A stretch of DNA of 64,000 bases from positions 372,001 to 436,000 of the forward strand of contig NZ_JAUSZD010000002.1 in NCBI RefSeq assembly GCF_030817275.1, in the 5' to 3' direction. The position numbers and the translations under genes were made by a program. This DNA comes from Paenibacillus sp. V4I7 (GTDB lineage Bacteria; Bacillota; Bacilli; Paenibacillales; NBRC-103111). Below, one piece after another: positions 9,031-18,733 of the stretch; the first letter of the stretch is position 1; the number at the start of each line of letters is the position of its first letter. The notes beneath the pieces are model-generated. The model saw nothing but the letters and a program-made list of their open reading frames with translations. It was not told where the DNA came from and made no database searches.

Positions 9031-9097
9031 AATCGTAAAAAAATACATACATATCTTAATTTTATCCTTACTGCTAGAGCGAATTAATTTCTATAAT
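9031..9097 (+). promoter_or_regulatory. Operator copy 5 plus -10 element (before the glycosidase operon)
   Basis: AATCGTAAAAAAATACATAC starts at 9031 and the second half TCTTAATTTTATCC ends at 9067. A perfect TATAAT at 9092 lies 61 bases from the motif start. The glycosidase start codon is about 65 bases past the motif. Confidence 0.7.
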
Positions 9098-9132
9098 GAA
9101 GTCAATAAATCGATGGAGAGGTGAGTGTCTGA

Positions 9133-10155
9133 ATGGAAAGTATCGTAGAACGTATGCTGCCTGCGCCTCGCGAAGGCGGATTTCGGATGGAAGGTTATTG
9201 GGTATGGTGCGGTTCAGTTATTCGGGGAGAGGATGAACGCTATCATATGTTTGCTTCTCGTTGGCCCAAGTCGCTGCCCATGCATCCTGGATGGCTGGTT
9301 GCTTCGGAAATTGTGCGAGCGGTTTCGGATAACCCGGAAGGGCCATATACCTTTCAAGAGGTCGTTCTGCCCGCCAGAGGAGCCCAGTATTGGGACGGGC
9401 GCAGTACGCATAATCCACATATCACCAAATTCGGAGATAAGTATCTTCTCTACTATATGGGTTCTACGCACCCGCTACCTGATGTGGTCGCCGGTGATGG
9501 ATTCGGGTTGGAAGACCCGCGATGCATCGTAGCACGTTCTAATAAACGAGTGGGTCTTGCTATGTCGAACAGTGTTTTTGGGCCTTGGGAAAGAAGCGAG
9601 AACCCGATACTCCCTGTGCGACCAAAGCGGTTTGATAGCTACTTGACCTCCAATCCGGCACCTTGCATACAGGGAGACGGTTCCGTGCTGCTTGTCTACA
9701 AAGCCCGTCAATATGAAGGTAATCTTCATGGGAAAATGACGATCGGGGCAGCCGCAGCAGATAGCTATCAAGGACCTTATCGCGTATTAACAGAGGAGCC
9801 CATTTTTCCGCCGAATCAATTTCATATCGAGGACCCTTTCATTTGGAAGACGACGGAAGGGTATGAGCTGTTAGCCAAGGATATGGAGGGGACGCTTTGC
9901 GGGGAAAGGCATGGAGGCATTCATGCTGTTTCTCCGGACGGGCTGAAATGGCAATTATCTGAGACGCCAAAGGCTTACTCACGAACGGTTCTTTGGGACG
10001 ATGGAACGGAGCAGACGATGGGTAATCTGGAACGTCCTTTTCTGTTATTTCATGAGGGGAAACCGACGCACCTGTTCGCTGCAGTTGCCGATGGACCCGG
10101 GGGATTTCTGGGCGCAGCGAACACTTGGAATATGGTTATTCCATTGAGGCCTTAG
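9133..10155 (+). CDS. Five-bladed beta-propeller glycosidase-like protein (GH43/GH117-type fold)
   Basis: The 340-residue protein repeats the blade pattern seen in GH43/32/117-type enzymes: EGPYTF, HNPHITKFGDKYLLYYMGS, FGPWERSENPIL, NPAPCIQGDGSVLLVYKAR, QGPYRVL and IEDPFIWKTTEGYELLAKD. Candidate acidic catalytic residues lie in these motifs (for example Asp in IEDPF), but I cannot assign the exact family. It has no signal peptide, so it would act on imported oligosaccharides in the cytoplasm. It is the first gene of an operon with the oxidoreductase and GH31 genes. ATG at 9133 has GGAGAGGTGAGT upstream. Confidence 0.7.
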   Translation: MESIVERMLPAPREGGFRMEGYWVWCGSVIRGEDERYHMFASRWPKSLPMHPGWLVASEIVRAVSDNPEGPYTFQEVVLPARGAQYWDGRSTHNPHITKFGDKYLLYYMGSTHPLPDVVAGDGFGLEDPRCIVARSNKRVGLAMSNSVFGPWERSENPILPVRPKRFDSYLTSNPAPCIQGDGSVLLVYKARQYEGNLHGKMTIGAAAADSYQGPYRVLTEEPIFPPNQFHIEDPFIWKTTEGYELLAKDMEGTLCGERHGGIHAVSPDGLKWQLSETPKAYSRTVLWDDGTEQTMGNLERPFLLFHEGKPTHLFAAVADGPGGFLGAANTWNMVIPLRP

Positions 10156-10170
10156 GGAGGTAGTTTACAT

Positions 10171-11133
10171 ATGAAAGCTGTACTGGTTGGTTTGGGATCT
10201 GCAGGGTTCAGTTGGTATAAACGTCTAAGAGATAAAGGATTACTAGCAGCCGTTGTTGAGGTTGATATGGCCATGAAAGAGAAGATGAAGGATGATCCGT
10301 TCCCTTTCTACACGTCATTAGAAGAAGCTTTGCAAAACGAAGAGGCGGATTTTCTTGTCAATGTGACATCGCCGATGATGCACACAAGGGTGAATCATGC
10401 GGCATTTGACCGTAAGTTAGCTGTTTTGTGTGAAAAACCGATTTCCTTTGATTATGAGGAATCCATTGAGGTCGTGGCACGAGCTGTTCGGGAACACATC
10501 CCTTTTATGATCGCAGAAAATTACCGCAGGATGCCTTATATTCGTAAAATGAAACAGCTATTGGATGAGGGTGCAATTGGCACTCTTTCCTCGCTGGATA
10601 TACAGTTCTACAGGTACCACCATGTGCAGCGGAAATATACCGTTAGTATCCTGGATGACATTGGTGTACATCACTTGGATATGCTCCGATATTTAACCGG
10701 AAGAGAAGGGAAATCGGTGCAGGCCAAGCTGTACAATCCAATTGGCGCCTGGGAAGAGGAAGGGGCGATCATCAATGCTTATGCCTTCCTTGAAATGGAT
10801 AATGGCATCACAGCTGCCTACCATGCATCCATCGCTGCAAGAGGGACAGAGACGCCGTGGAGCGGTAATTGGAGAATAGAAGGAACCAAAGGGGCTTTGG
10901 AAGTAATCGATAAGGAAATCCGCCTAATTCGGGACGGAGAGGTCTTGCTCGTCGAAGATCTGAGTGGAGTAGATGAAACAGATACACTGGCTGAGTTTTT
11001 GGCATCGCTTCAAGAGGGGCGAGAAGCGGAGACAAGCGGTAGGGACTATTTGAAAACCCAAGCCCTTGTTCATTACACGAAGCTAGCAAGCGAATCCGGT
11101 CAGACAAAGGCCATTGAGGTTCCAACTCTATAG
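10171..11133 (+). CDS. Gfo/Idh/MocA family oxidoreductase
   Basis: The 320-residue protein has an N-terminal nucleotide-binding segment (VLVGLGSAGFSWYKRL), the CEKPIS motif whose Lys is part of the active site in this family (about residue 91), and a DIGVHHLDMLRYLTG segment carrying the family's conserved His. The enzymes reduce or oxidise sugars and cyclitols with NAD(P). The gene starts 15 bases after the glycosidase with a GGGAGG site, and its stop codon abuts the next start. It probably converts an unusual sugar released by the operon's hydrolases. Confidence 0.88.
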   Translation: MKAVLVGLGSAGFSWYKRLRDKGLLAAVVEVDMAMKEKMKDDPFPFYTSLEEALQNEEADFLVNVTSPMMHTRVNHAAFDRKLAVLCEKPISFDYEESIEVVARAVREHIPFMIAENYRRMPYIRKMKQLLDEGAIGTLSSLDIQFYRYHHVQRKYTVSILDDIGVHHLDMLRYLTGREGKSVQAKLYNPIGAWEEEGAIINAYAFLEMDNGITAAYHASIAARGTETPWSGNWRIEGTKGALEVIDKEIRLIRDGEVLLVEDLSGVDETDTLAEFLASLQEGREAETSGRDYLKTQALVHYTKLASESGQTKAIEVPTL

Positions 11134-13272
11134 ATGAATGGGGAAACTAGCATGCAGATAACGAATTGGCAACAATCGGCGCCAGGCGTATGGCGTCTTA
11201 CGATCGGAGAACCGCAAGGAATTACACCGCTCTCATTGATGGGCGTTTCGCCGAAAGTCGAGGCCTTGCAGCAAATGCCGCAGGTACAGCCGCCTTTTCC
11301 CCGGGAAAGTATTCAGCTCGAGGAAGCAAATGACTGTCTCATTCTGTCTTTTCCGCTTGATCGAACGGAAAAGCTATACGGGACAGGCCTTCAGTTATTA
11401 AGAATGAATCAACGGGGAAGAAACCGTTATTTACGTGTGAACAGCGATCCCAAGCAGGATACGGGTGAGACGCATGCTCCTGTGCCTTTTTACGTAAGCG
11501 ATCTCGGGTATGGCGTTTTGGTGGATACTTCACGGATCGTTACTTTGTACTGCGGATCAACCATGAGGCAGGAGGAAACGCAAAGCGAGGATATTCGTGA
11601 TCGCAACACCGATAAGGGATGGAAGGCAACGCTAATCGCTTCGCGGGTGGAGATCCGGCTTCCTCTCGAAGGTGCAGACGTGTATGTGTTTGGCGGCCCT
11701 ACTCTTTCGGATGTGGTTGCTAGGTATAATTTATTTTGCGGTGGCGGCACACTGCCTCCGAAGTGGGGACTTGGCTTCTGGCACCGAGTTCCGACGCTGT
11801 ATACGGATCAGCAAGTGCTTGAAGAAGCGGAGCAGTTCCGTCAGCACGATATTCCCTGTGATGTGATCGGGCTCGAACCCGGTTGGCACAGCCAAAGCTA
11901 CCCAGTCAGTTACGAATGGGAGAAAAGCCGATTCCCTGAGCCTGAGAAATTCGTGAAAGCTTTGGACCAAAGCGGCTTTCGGGTGAACCTGTGGGAGCAT
12001 CCCTTCGTTTCGCCGAAGAGTGAGCTGTACGAGGAACTGAAGCCGCTTTCGGGGAGTCATTCGGTATGGGGCGGGCTTGCGCCGGATTATTCGCTGCCGG
12101 CAGCTGTGGAGCTTTATAAGAAGCAGCATGAAGAGCGGCATGTCAATATCGGAGTATCCGGTTACAAGCTGGATGAATGTGACGGCAGTGACTTGACCAA
12201 CAATTCTTGGATGTTCCCGGGACATGCTCAGTTTCCATCCGGTCTGGATGGCGAGCAGATGAGACAAATGTACGGATTGATGTTCCAAAAAATGACAGCT
12301 GAACTGTTCCGCAGCAAAAATCGGAGAACGTACGGACTTGTTAGGGCTTCGAATGCCGCAGCCTCAACGATGCCTTATGTCCTATATTCGGATCTCTATG
12401 ATCACAAACAATTTATTCGCGGTCTATGCAGCTCCTCCTTCAGCGGGCTGCTGTGGACACCGGAGGTTCGCAGAGCCCGAAATGCCGAAGATTGGGTACG
12501 GCGGATGCAAACAGTATGTTTCTCGCCACTCGCGATGCTGAATGCATGGGGAGATGGAACGAAGCCTTGGTCTTTCCCTGAAGTGGAAGGTACTGTCCGC
12601 CATTATATCAAGCTGCGGATGAGATTGCTGCCGTATTTGTATACAGCTTTCGCAACCTACCGAGAGCAGGGTATTCCTCCTTTCCGCGCAATGCCTTTCG
12701 TTATGTCGGCATCAGAAATCGCAGAAGCCGAGGCTTTGGAAGCTGAAGCGGCACAGCAAATCTTGAATACGACTGATGCCGCCTACGGCAAGAAAAAAGT
12801 GAGAGAGTGGGACGACCAGTACATGTTCGGCGATACGTTGCTAGTAGCTCCACTGGTTGAGGGAGAGTCCGAGCGGGAGGTCCTACTGCCATCTGGAATC
12901 TGGTATGGGTTAGAGACAGGAGAACGCTATACCGGAGGATGTATCATTCGCGTTCAAGCAGGCTTAGAGCGAATTCCGGTATTTGTTAGAAACGGGTCCG
13001 TCATTCCGATGATGCCTGCGTTATCGCATGTCCCACGCGTAGACACGCGCGTTCCACTTGAACTCGTTCATTTCGGTGATGGAATGGGTGAAGGCAATCT
13101 GTACGATGATGACGGCGAATCGTTCGATTATGAACAAGGTAAGTTCGGTTGGTGGAAGGCGGCAGTCACGCAAAATGCAGCTGGTGTCTACTTCGGGGAA
13201 CTTATAGGGACAGACGGGGAACCGACATCCTTCAGTTCCGTCACGTGGCGTTTCGCACAAACTCGTTTGTAA
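11134..13272 (+). CDS. Glycoside hydrolase family 31 enzyme
   Basis: The protein of about 712 residues has an N-terminal beta domain, a GH31 barrel and C-terminal beta domains. The barrel shows WGLGFWHRVPTLYTDQQVLEEA, LEPGWH, and the nucleophile segment GYKLDECDG with Asp347. Later GDTLLVAPLVEG and VFVRNGSVIPM are classic GH31 C-terminal blocks. The family includes alpha-glucosidases, alpha-xylosidases and alpha-galactosidases. It lacks a signal peptide. The start may be ATG 11134, abutting the upstream stop, or ATG 11152, which has GGGGAAACTAGC before it. The choice does not affect any domain. Confidence 0.88.
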   Translation: MNGETSMQITNWQQSAPGVWRLTIGEPQGITPLSLMGVSPKVEALQQMPQVQPPFPRESIQLEEANDCLILSFPLDRTEKLYGTGLQLLRMNQRGRNRYLRVNSDPKQDTGETHAPVPFYVSDLGYGVLVDTSRIVTLYCGSTMRQEETQSEDIRDRNTDKGWKATLIASRVEIRLPLEGADVYVFGGPTLSDVVARYNLFCGGGTLPPKWGLGFWHRVPTLYTDQQVLEEAEQFRQHDIPCDVIGLEPGWHSQSYPVSYEWEKSRFPEPEKFVKALDQSGFRVNLWEHPFVSPKSELYEELKPLSGSHSVWGGLAPDYSLPAAVELYKKQHEERHVNIGVSGYKLDECDGSDLTNNSWMFPGHAQFPSGLDGEQMRQMYGLMFQKMTAELFRSKNRRTYGLVRASNAAASTMPYVLYSDLYDHKQFIRGLCSSSFSGLLWTPEVRRARNAEDWVRRMQTVCFSPLAMLNAWGDGTKPWSFPEVEGTVRHYIKLRMRLLPYLYTAFATYREQGIPPFRAMPFVMSASEIAEAEALEAEAAQQILNTTDAAYGKKKVREWDDQYMFGDTLLVAPLVEGESEREVLLPSGIWYGLETGERYTGGCIIRVQAGLERIPVFVRNGSVIPMMPALSHVPRVDTRVPLELVHFGDGMGEGNLYDDDGESFDYEQGKFGWWKAAVTQNAAGVYFGELIGTDGEPTSFSSVTWRFAQTRL

Positions 13273-13351
13273 TTCCTTCCGTTGTAGAACCTTTATCCGT
13301 GAGTTATCATAATTGGATAGCGATTCCGAGAAACATAGGGGAGGTCTGGAC

Positions 13352-14371
13352 ATGCATGTACTGATTGTAGACGATGAACCTGTCATTCGCAGAGGAATGG
13401 TAAAGATGGCGGAAATGTATACACCTTCTTTCTCGAAAATACAGACGGCTGAGAACGGCGTGGCTGCTTTAGAGCGGATTCGCGTCTGCGAGCCTGATCT
13501 AGTGTTGACGGATGTTCGCATGCCCAAAATGGACGGCTTGGAGCTCTGCAGAATCATTCATGAGGAATTTCCTCACATTAAGACCGTTGTAATATCCGGT
13601 TACAGTGACTTCGAATATGCCCAAAAAAGTATGGATTATGGTGTTCGGCACTATATGCTGAAACCGGTTACCAAATCAGATGTGCATGGCATGCTGGATC
13701 AATTGATCAAAAAGCCATCACGCAGCTATATGCCGCCTTCCCGTTATATCGAGTGGATTGATCAAATGGAACAGCAAATATGGGCTTTGCAAATGGAGGA
13801 ACTGAGCAGCTTAATCAGCCGCTGGCGTGAATACTGCCTATCTGCCAATTTATCATTGGCCCAGCTTAAGGAGCTTCTGGATGATTGTAATGCGCTTCTT
13901 GTCAAACGCTTTCAAGGCCGCAATTATTCCCCGTCCTCCGTGCAAGCTCACTTGCAGGCGGATAGTGTGAAGGAAGCCCTCGAAGCGTTTGAGAAAGGTT
14001 TGAATCAAATGGCGAAAGGACTTCAAGATGTTCGAAGCGGCAGCTTCAAAGATCCTATGGAAGAGGCCAAAGGCTTTATCGACAGCCGGTTATCAGAGGA
14101 CATTTCGCTGGATCAAGTCGCTGCGATGGTCGGATTGACACCTACCTATTTCAGCTCGCTTTTTAAAAAAGTAACGCAGGAAACCTTTGTTCAGTATCGG
14201 ATCAAAAAAAGGATGACGAAGGCGAAGGAAATGCTGGCTATCCCTTATGTTCGAATCGTGGATGTGGCCTCCGATGTCGGGTATGACGATTACCCCCATT
14301 TTACGAAAACCTTCAAAAAAATTGTTGGCGTTTCGCCTTCTGAATATCGTGCAGGGCTTGGTATTAAATGA
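13352..14371 (+). CDS. YesN-type response regulator with AraC-family DNA-binding domain
   Basis: ATG at 13352 has GGGGAGG eight bases upstream and opens directly on the receiver domain; the frame's earlier ATG at 13313 lacks a site. The receiver shows the acidic pair Asp7/Asp8, phospho-acceptor Asp54 (LTDVRMP) and Lys104 (MLKP). A linker of about 120 residues leads to two C-terminal helix-turn-helix motifs with the AraC hallmark FSSLFKKVTQETFVQYR and DVGYDDYPHFTKTFKKIVGVSPSEYR. AraC-type regulators bind two direct half-sites, which is what the five operators in this locus show. It overlaps the kinase gene by four bases (ATGA). Confidence 0.93.
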   Translation: MHVLIVDDEPVIRRGMVKMAEMYTPSFSKIQTAENGVAALERIRVCEPDLVLTDVRMPKMDGLELCRIIHEEFPHIKTVVISGYSDFEYAQKSMDYGVRHYMLKPVTKSDVHGMLDQLIKKPSRSYMPPSRYIEWIDQMEQQIWALQMEELSSLISRWREYCLSANLSLAQLKELLDDCNALLVKRFQGRNYSPSSVQAHLQADSVKEALEAFEKGLNQMAKGLQDVRSGSFKDPMEEAKGFIDSRLSEDISLDQVAAMVGLTPTYFSSLFKKVTQETFVQYRIKKRMTKAKEMLAIPYVRIVDVASDVGYDDYPHFTKTFKKIVGVSPSEYRAGLGIK

Positions 14372-16203
14372 AAATTAGAGGTTTAACGAAAAAGCTATTC
14401 GTCTATTTTCTAATTGTCATTATTCTTTCTCTTAGCAGTGTCGGTATTTTCTCTTATATGACATCTTCCGATGAGTTAGCGGAAATGGTTGAGAACCAAA
14501 TGAATCAAATCGTCGGGAACGCGGTTCATCATACGGATCTGTATTTGATTGATTATGAGCGCTCGATTGTCTCTATTTTGACGAACAGACAGGTTATGGA
14601 GTTTATTGATTTGAAAGCCAATCGGGAGGAATATGACTTTTTTACCTATCGGAAAATGATTCTCGAAACGAGTGTCGATCCGTTATTTATTCGCAATCCT
14701 AAATTAGCTTCTGTTTATTTGCTCAGCGATAAGCTGAATGCAGTCTATTACTATAATGGTGTGAATGAGCAATCCTTCAATGTTGAGGATAAACGGAAGC
14801 AGCGGGAATATTTACTCGCCAATACAACGCCTGACGGAAAATTAAGTATTTTGAACCACACCATTATTGAAGGTCAGGAGAATCAAATGCTCACGCTTGT
14901 CCGTCGTATCCGAGGCTTCACCTCGCCTGAATTGAGTGGCTTGCTCGCCATTGAGATGAGATCTGCTGATTTGTCTGCTCTATGGAAAGGAATTGATTTA
15001 GGTAAATACGGTTACCTGTTTATCATTGATGATAAGGGTCGTTATGTGTATCACCCCGAAGGAGTTAAAGTCGGATCCGATGTTCCCAATGATTTTGTGC
15101 AAAAGCTGAAACAGGCCGGGGATCATTCCTTTATTGATAGCAATGAAGGGGATCAGCGCATGTATCTAAGCCGCAAATCCGATTATTCGGGTTGGCAGCT
15201 TGTTGTCTCCATGCCGCTTCATGAACTGCGTAAACCGGTGGCTAACATCCGTTCGACAACGCTTGTAGTCGGGTTATTTACTCTGGCATTAGCGATTTTA
15301 CTTGCCTACAGATTCGGTAAGTCGATTACCAAGCCGATTCAAGTACTTAAATCCGGGATGCGAGAGACGGAAAAAGGAAATTGGGCGACCATTCCACTCC
15401 CCTCTCACAGGGACGAAATTGTCGAACTCATGGTTCGCTATAACGTGATGGTCAATCGGTTATCTGAAGCGGTTGATCGCGTGGTTCAGGTCGAATTAAG
15501 CAATTCAGAAATTCGGATGGAGCGGCAGAAGGCTGAGTTTCAATCTCTTCAGCTGCAAATCAATCCTCATTTTATGTACAACACACTGGAGACGATTGTC
15601 TGCTATGCCACGATTCAGGATTCAGAGGAGATATCCGAAATTGTTAAGGCACTGGCTTATATGCTGCGCTACTCGGTCCAAACCAATCTGGAAGAAATTA
15701 CGGTTGCGAACGAGTTGAAGCACGTTTTGTATTATCTGGTCGTGCTGAGGCATAGAATTGGCCGGGAATTCGAGATTGATGTTGCGATTAAACCCGAATA
15801 TTTGCTACATGCCATGGTTCGGCTGACCCTTCAGCCTCTGGTCGAAAATGTGTTCCAGCATGCATTTCCGGAAGGATTGGAAGATTATCATTTCATCCGA
15901 ATCGACGGAGGGGTAGAGGACGGAATCTTCTGGATTAGTGTAGAGGATAATGGTTCAGGGATGTCGGAGACACAACTTGCGCAGCTCCAAGAGAAGTTGA
16001 GCACAAACAGACTGGCAGATGCTGAAATAGATGAAGCAGGTAAAAAAGGCGGTATTGGTGTGCTGAACGTCCATCGCCGAATTCAAATGGTCTACGGGGA
16101 GAATTATGGACTGAGGATTGAAAGTATGGCTGAGCAGGGAACTAAAATGATCATGGTAATGCCTGCATCACCTAAACATTATGAAAAACCAAATCTTGAA
16201 TAG
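14368..16203 (+). CDS. YesM-type sensor histidine kinase
   Basis: The 611-residue membrane kinase has a membrane segment at about 10-31, an extracellular Cache-like sensing domain, a second membrane segment near 300, a HAMP linker (SITKPIQVLKSGMRETEKG), the YesM-class His-kinase box LQLQINPHFMYNTLE with His401, and a C-terminal ATPase domain (VENVFQHAFPEG, DNGSGM, GGIGVLNVHRRI). It presumably senses a sugar outside the cell, or via a binding protein, and phosphorylates the overlapping response regulator. Confidence 0.93.
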   Translation: MKIRGLTKKLFVYFLIVIILSLSSVGIFSYMTSSDELAEMVENQMNQIVGNAVHHTDLYLIDYERSIVSILTNRQVMEFIDLKANREEYDFFTYRKMILETSVDPLFIRNPKLASVYLLSDKLNAVYYYNGVNEQSFNVEDKRKQREYLLANTTPDGKLSILNHTIIEGQENQMLTLVRRIRGFTSPELSGLLAIEMRSADLSALWKGIDLGKYGYLFIIDDKGRYVYHPEGVKVGSDVPNDFVQKLKQAGDHSFIDSNEGDQRMYLSRKSDYSGWQLVVSMPLHELRKPVANIRSTTLVVGLFTLALAILLAYRFGKSITKPIQVLKSGMRETEKGNWATIPLPSHRDEIVELMVRYNVMVNRLSEAVDRVVQVELSNSEIRMERQKAEFQSLQLQINPHFMYNTLETIVCYATIQDSEEISEIVKALAYMLRYSVQTNLEEITVANELKHVLYYLVVLRHRIGREFEIDVAIKPEYLLHAMVRLTLQPLVENVFQHAFPEGLEDYHFIRIDGGVEDGIFWISVEDNGSGMSETQLAQLQEKLSTNRLADAEIDEAGKKGGIGVLNVHRRIQMVYGENYGLRIESMAEQGTKMIMVMPASPKHYEKPNLE

Positions 16204-16214
16204 GGGGCATAAAC

Positions 16215-18503
16215 TTGAACAATCGCGAGAAATTGTGGTACCTTCAGCCTGCTAAGATGTGGGTAGAAGCGCTTCCGATCGGTAACGGTCGACTGGGCGG
16301 GATGATTTTTGGTCAAGTGCAAGAGGAAAGAATTCAATTAAATGAAGATTCCATCTGGTACGGAGGTCCTAAAGATGGCATCAACCCCGATGGTTCTCGA
16401 TATTTAGAAGAAATCCGAGAGCTGCTTTTTGCCGGAAACGTCTTGGAAGCTACGCGATTAACACGAATGGCGCTCTTTTCCACACCTAAATATTATAATC
16501 CTTATCAGCCTTTGGGAGACCTAAGGCTTTATTTTCATGACCAGAAAGGCGAAGTTGAAGATTATCGGCGAGAATTGGATTTGAAGAAAGCCATCGCTCG
16601 TACAACTTATAGGGTGGGCGGAGTCAATTACCGTCGTACGATGTTTACCAGCTGTCCCGATCAAGTGATGATGATTCAATTGGAGTGCGATCAACCAGGC
16701 AAACTTCATTTCTCTGCGAATCTGAATCGCAGACCTTTTGAGGGGGAAACCGGCGCATTGTCGGAGGGTAGTATTTGGATGGGCGGAGAATGCGGGAAGC
16801 ATGGTGTTGAATATGCTTGTGTGTTGAAAGCCAAATCCAAGGATGGTCATGTGTCCGTGATTGGCGACTTCCTGTCTGTGGAAGGGGCTAGCTCTGTGAC
16901 ATTGATGCTTGCCGCAGCCAGCACATTTCGAGAGTCAGATCCATTAGCAGCCTGCAAGCTTCAAATTGATGGCGCCGATCGGTTCAATGCTGACGAAATA
17001 GAACGCCGGCATATTCAAGATTATCAGGAATTGTACAATCGGGTGAGTTTGTCTTTGACGGAAAACGATCCTTTTGATGATTTGCCAACGGATGAGCGTT
17101 TGAAGCTTCTACAAGGGGATCAATCGACTGTGGATAGCGGTTTGATGGAGCTTTACTTTCAATACGGCCGTTATTTACTGATCGCCAGCTCCCGCCCAGG
17201 ATGTCTGCCCGCGAATCTCCAAGGCATTTGGAATGACAGCTTTACACCTCCTTGGGAGTCCAAATATACAATTAATATCAATACACAAATGAATTATTGG
17301 CCAGCTGAGGTTTGCGGGTTATCGGAATGTCATGAACCGCTGTTCGACCATATCGAACGAATGCAGGTCAGTGGTCGGCAAACAGCGCGCGAGCTGTATG
17401 GCTGCTCGGGCTTTGTCGCTCATCACAACACGAACTTATGGGGAGAGACGCGGCCTGAAGGATTGTTCCCGACATGTGTGATATGGCCGATGGGAGCTGC
17501 ATGGCTAAGCTTACACGTATGGGAGCATTTTGTTTTTACCGAAGATATGGATTTTTTACGGCATAGAGCCTACCCGATCTTGAAGGATGCTGCAGCTTTT
17601 TTCCTTGATTATTTGGTGGAATCGCCAGATGGACAGCTTGTGACGGGACCATCAGTCTCTCCAGAAAACGTGTATGTATTGGCGGATGGAACTAGAGGGG
17701 CATTGACCATGGGGCCTTCTATGGATACGCAGATCATCCGTGAGTTGTTCGAGGCGTGTAAACAGAGCAGTCTCCTGCTGCAGGTCGATAGTGAGCTTCG
17801 TGAGCGGTACTCCGCGCTGCTGGAGCGGCTGCCTAAGCCGCAGATTGGCAAACACGGACAGATCATGGAATGGTTGAAGGACTATGAGGAGGATGATCCA
17901 GGTCATCGGCATATTTCACAGTTGTTTGCGCTGCATCCGGGAACCCAAATCAACCCGCATCGCACACCGGAATTAGCCAAAGCAGCTGCAGCCACACTGC
18001 AGCGGAGATTGGAAAATGGTGGCGGGCATACGGGTTGGAGCAGTGCGTGGATTGTCAATATGTATGCAAGACTGGAAGATGGCGAACAATCGTATGCACA
18101 TTTAAACCACATGCTGTGCAAATCAACGTATCCCAATCTCTTTGATGCGCATCCTCCTTTTCAAATTGACGGGAATTTCGGTGCCACGGCTGGCATTGCC
18201 CAGATGCTGCTGCAATCTCATGCCGATGAGTTGAACTTACTTCCTGCGCTGCCGCCTGTGTGGTCTGAGGGTGAAGTGAGAGGACTAAGGGGGCGCGGCG
18301 GATACGTCGTCGACCTGAAGTGGACCGATGGAAAACTATCGGAAGCGATCATCAGCGCAGCGAAGGCTGGCTTATGTAGAGTCCGTACAAGTCATGACGT
18401 TCTAGTCCGCTGCGGGGGAGAAGATATCGCCTTAGGCGGGGACCAGTCAGTTGTAGAGTTTCGAGTTGAAGCTGGCAGAACGTATGAGCTTTATAGAAAA
18501 TAA
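16215..18503 (+). CDS. Glycoside hydrolase family 95 enzyme (alpha-L-fucosidase or alpha-L-galactosidase type)
   Basis: The 762-residue protein starts at TTG 16215 after AGGGGG. It opens with WVEALPIGNGRLGGMIFG, typical of GH95. Residues corresponding to the known active site are visible: Asn405 and Asn407 in HHNTNLW, the acid candidate Glu558/559 in DYEEDDPGHRH, and Asp652 in DGNFG. No signal peptide is present. GH95 enzymes invert alpha-1,2-linked L-fucose or L-galactose ends. Placement 11 bases behind the sensor kinase ties it to the same operon. Together with GH31 it suggests a fucosylated or L-galactosylated plant or animal glycan. Confidence 0.92.
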   Translation: MNNREKLWYLQPAKMWVEALPIGNGRLGGMIFGQVQEERIQLNEDSIWYGGPKDGINPDGSRYLEEIRELLFAGNVLEATRLTRMALFSTPKYYNPYQPLGDLRLYFHDQKGEVEDYRRELDLKKAIARTTYRVGGVNYRRTMFTSCPDQVMMIQLECDQPGKLHFSANLNRRPFEGETGALSEGSIWMGGECGKHGVEYACVLKAKSKDGHVSVIGDFLSVEGASSVTLMLAAASTFRESDPLAACKLQIDGADRFNADEIERRHIQDYQELYNRVSLSLTENDPFDDLPTDERLKLLQGDQSTVDSGLMELYFQYGRYLLIASSRPGCLPANLQGIWNDSFTPPWESKYTININTQMNYWPAEVCGLSECHEPLFDHIERMQVSGRQTARELYGCSGFVAHHNTNLWGETRPEGLFPTCVIWPMGAAWLSLHVWEHFVFTEDMDFLRHRAYPILKDAAAFFLDYLVESPDGQLVTGPSVSPENVYVLADGTRGALTMGPSMDTQIIRELFEACKQSSLLLQVDSELRERYSALLERLPKPQIGKHGQIMEWLKDYEEDDPGHRHISQLFALHPGTQINPHRTPELAKAAAATLQRRLENGGGHTGWSSAWIVNMYARLEDGEQSYAHLNHMLCKSTYPNLFDAHPPFQIDGNFGATAGIAQMLLQSHADELNLLPALPPVWSEGEVRGLRGRGGYVVDLKWTDGKLSEAIISAAKAGLCRVRTSHDVLVRCGGEDIALGGDQSVVEFRVEAGRTYELYRK

Positions 18504-18733
18504 TCGTTGAGACTTGTATGGACGGGTATCTAATTCCAGTTATTGTCATTCATTAGATGATTGGATTCGCAACTGCTAATCCATTACGTTAACCAATAAT
18601 AGTAAAGCGAGAAATCCATTACAGTTAAAAAATTTCGGGCAAGTTATCCTCCATGAGTGCATAGGATTGTAGTACACAATTCACCATCACGAGCTGACCT
18701 AGATAAGAAAGGCAGCAGTGAAAGGAGGTACCC

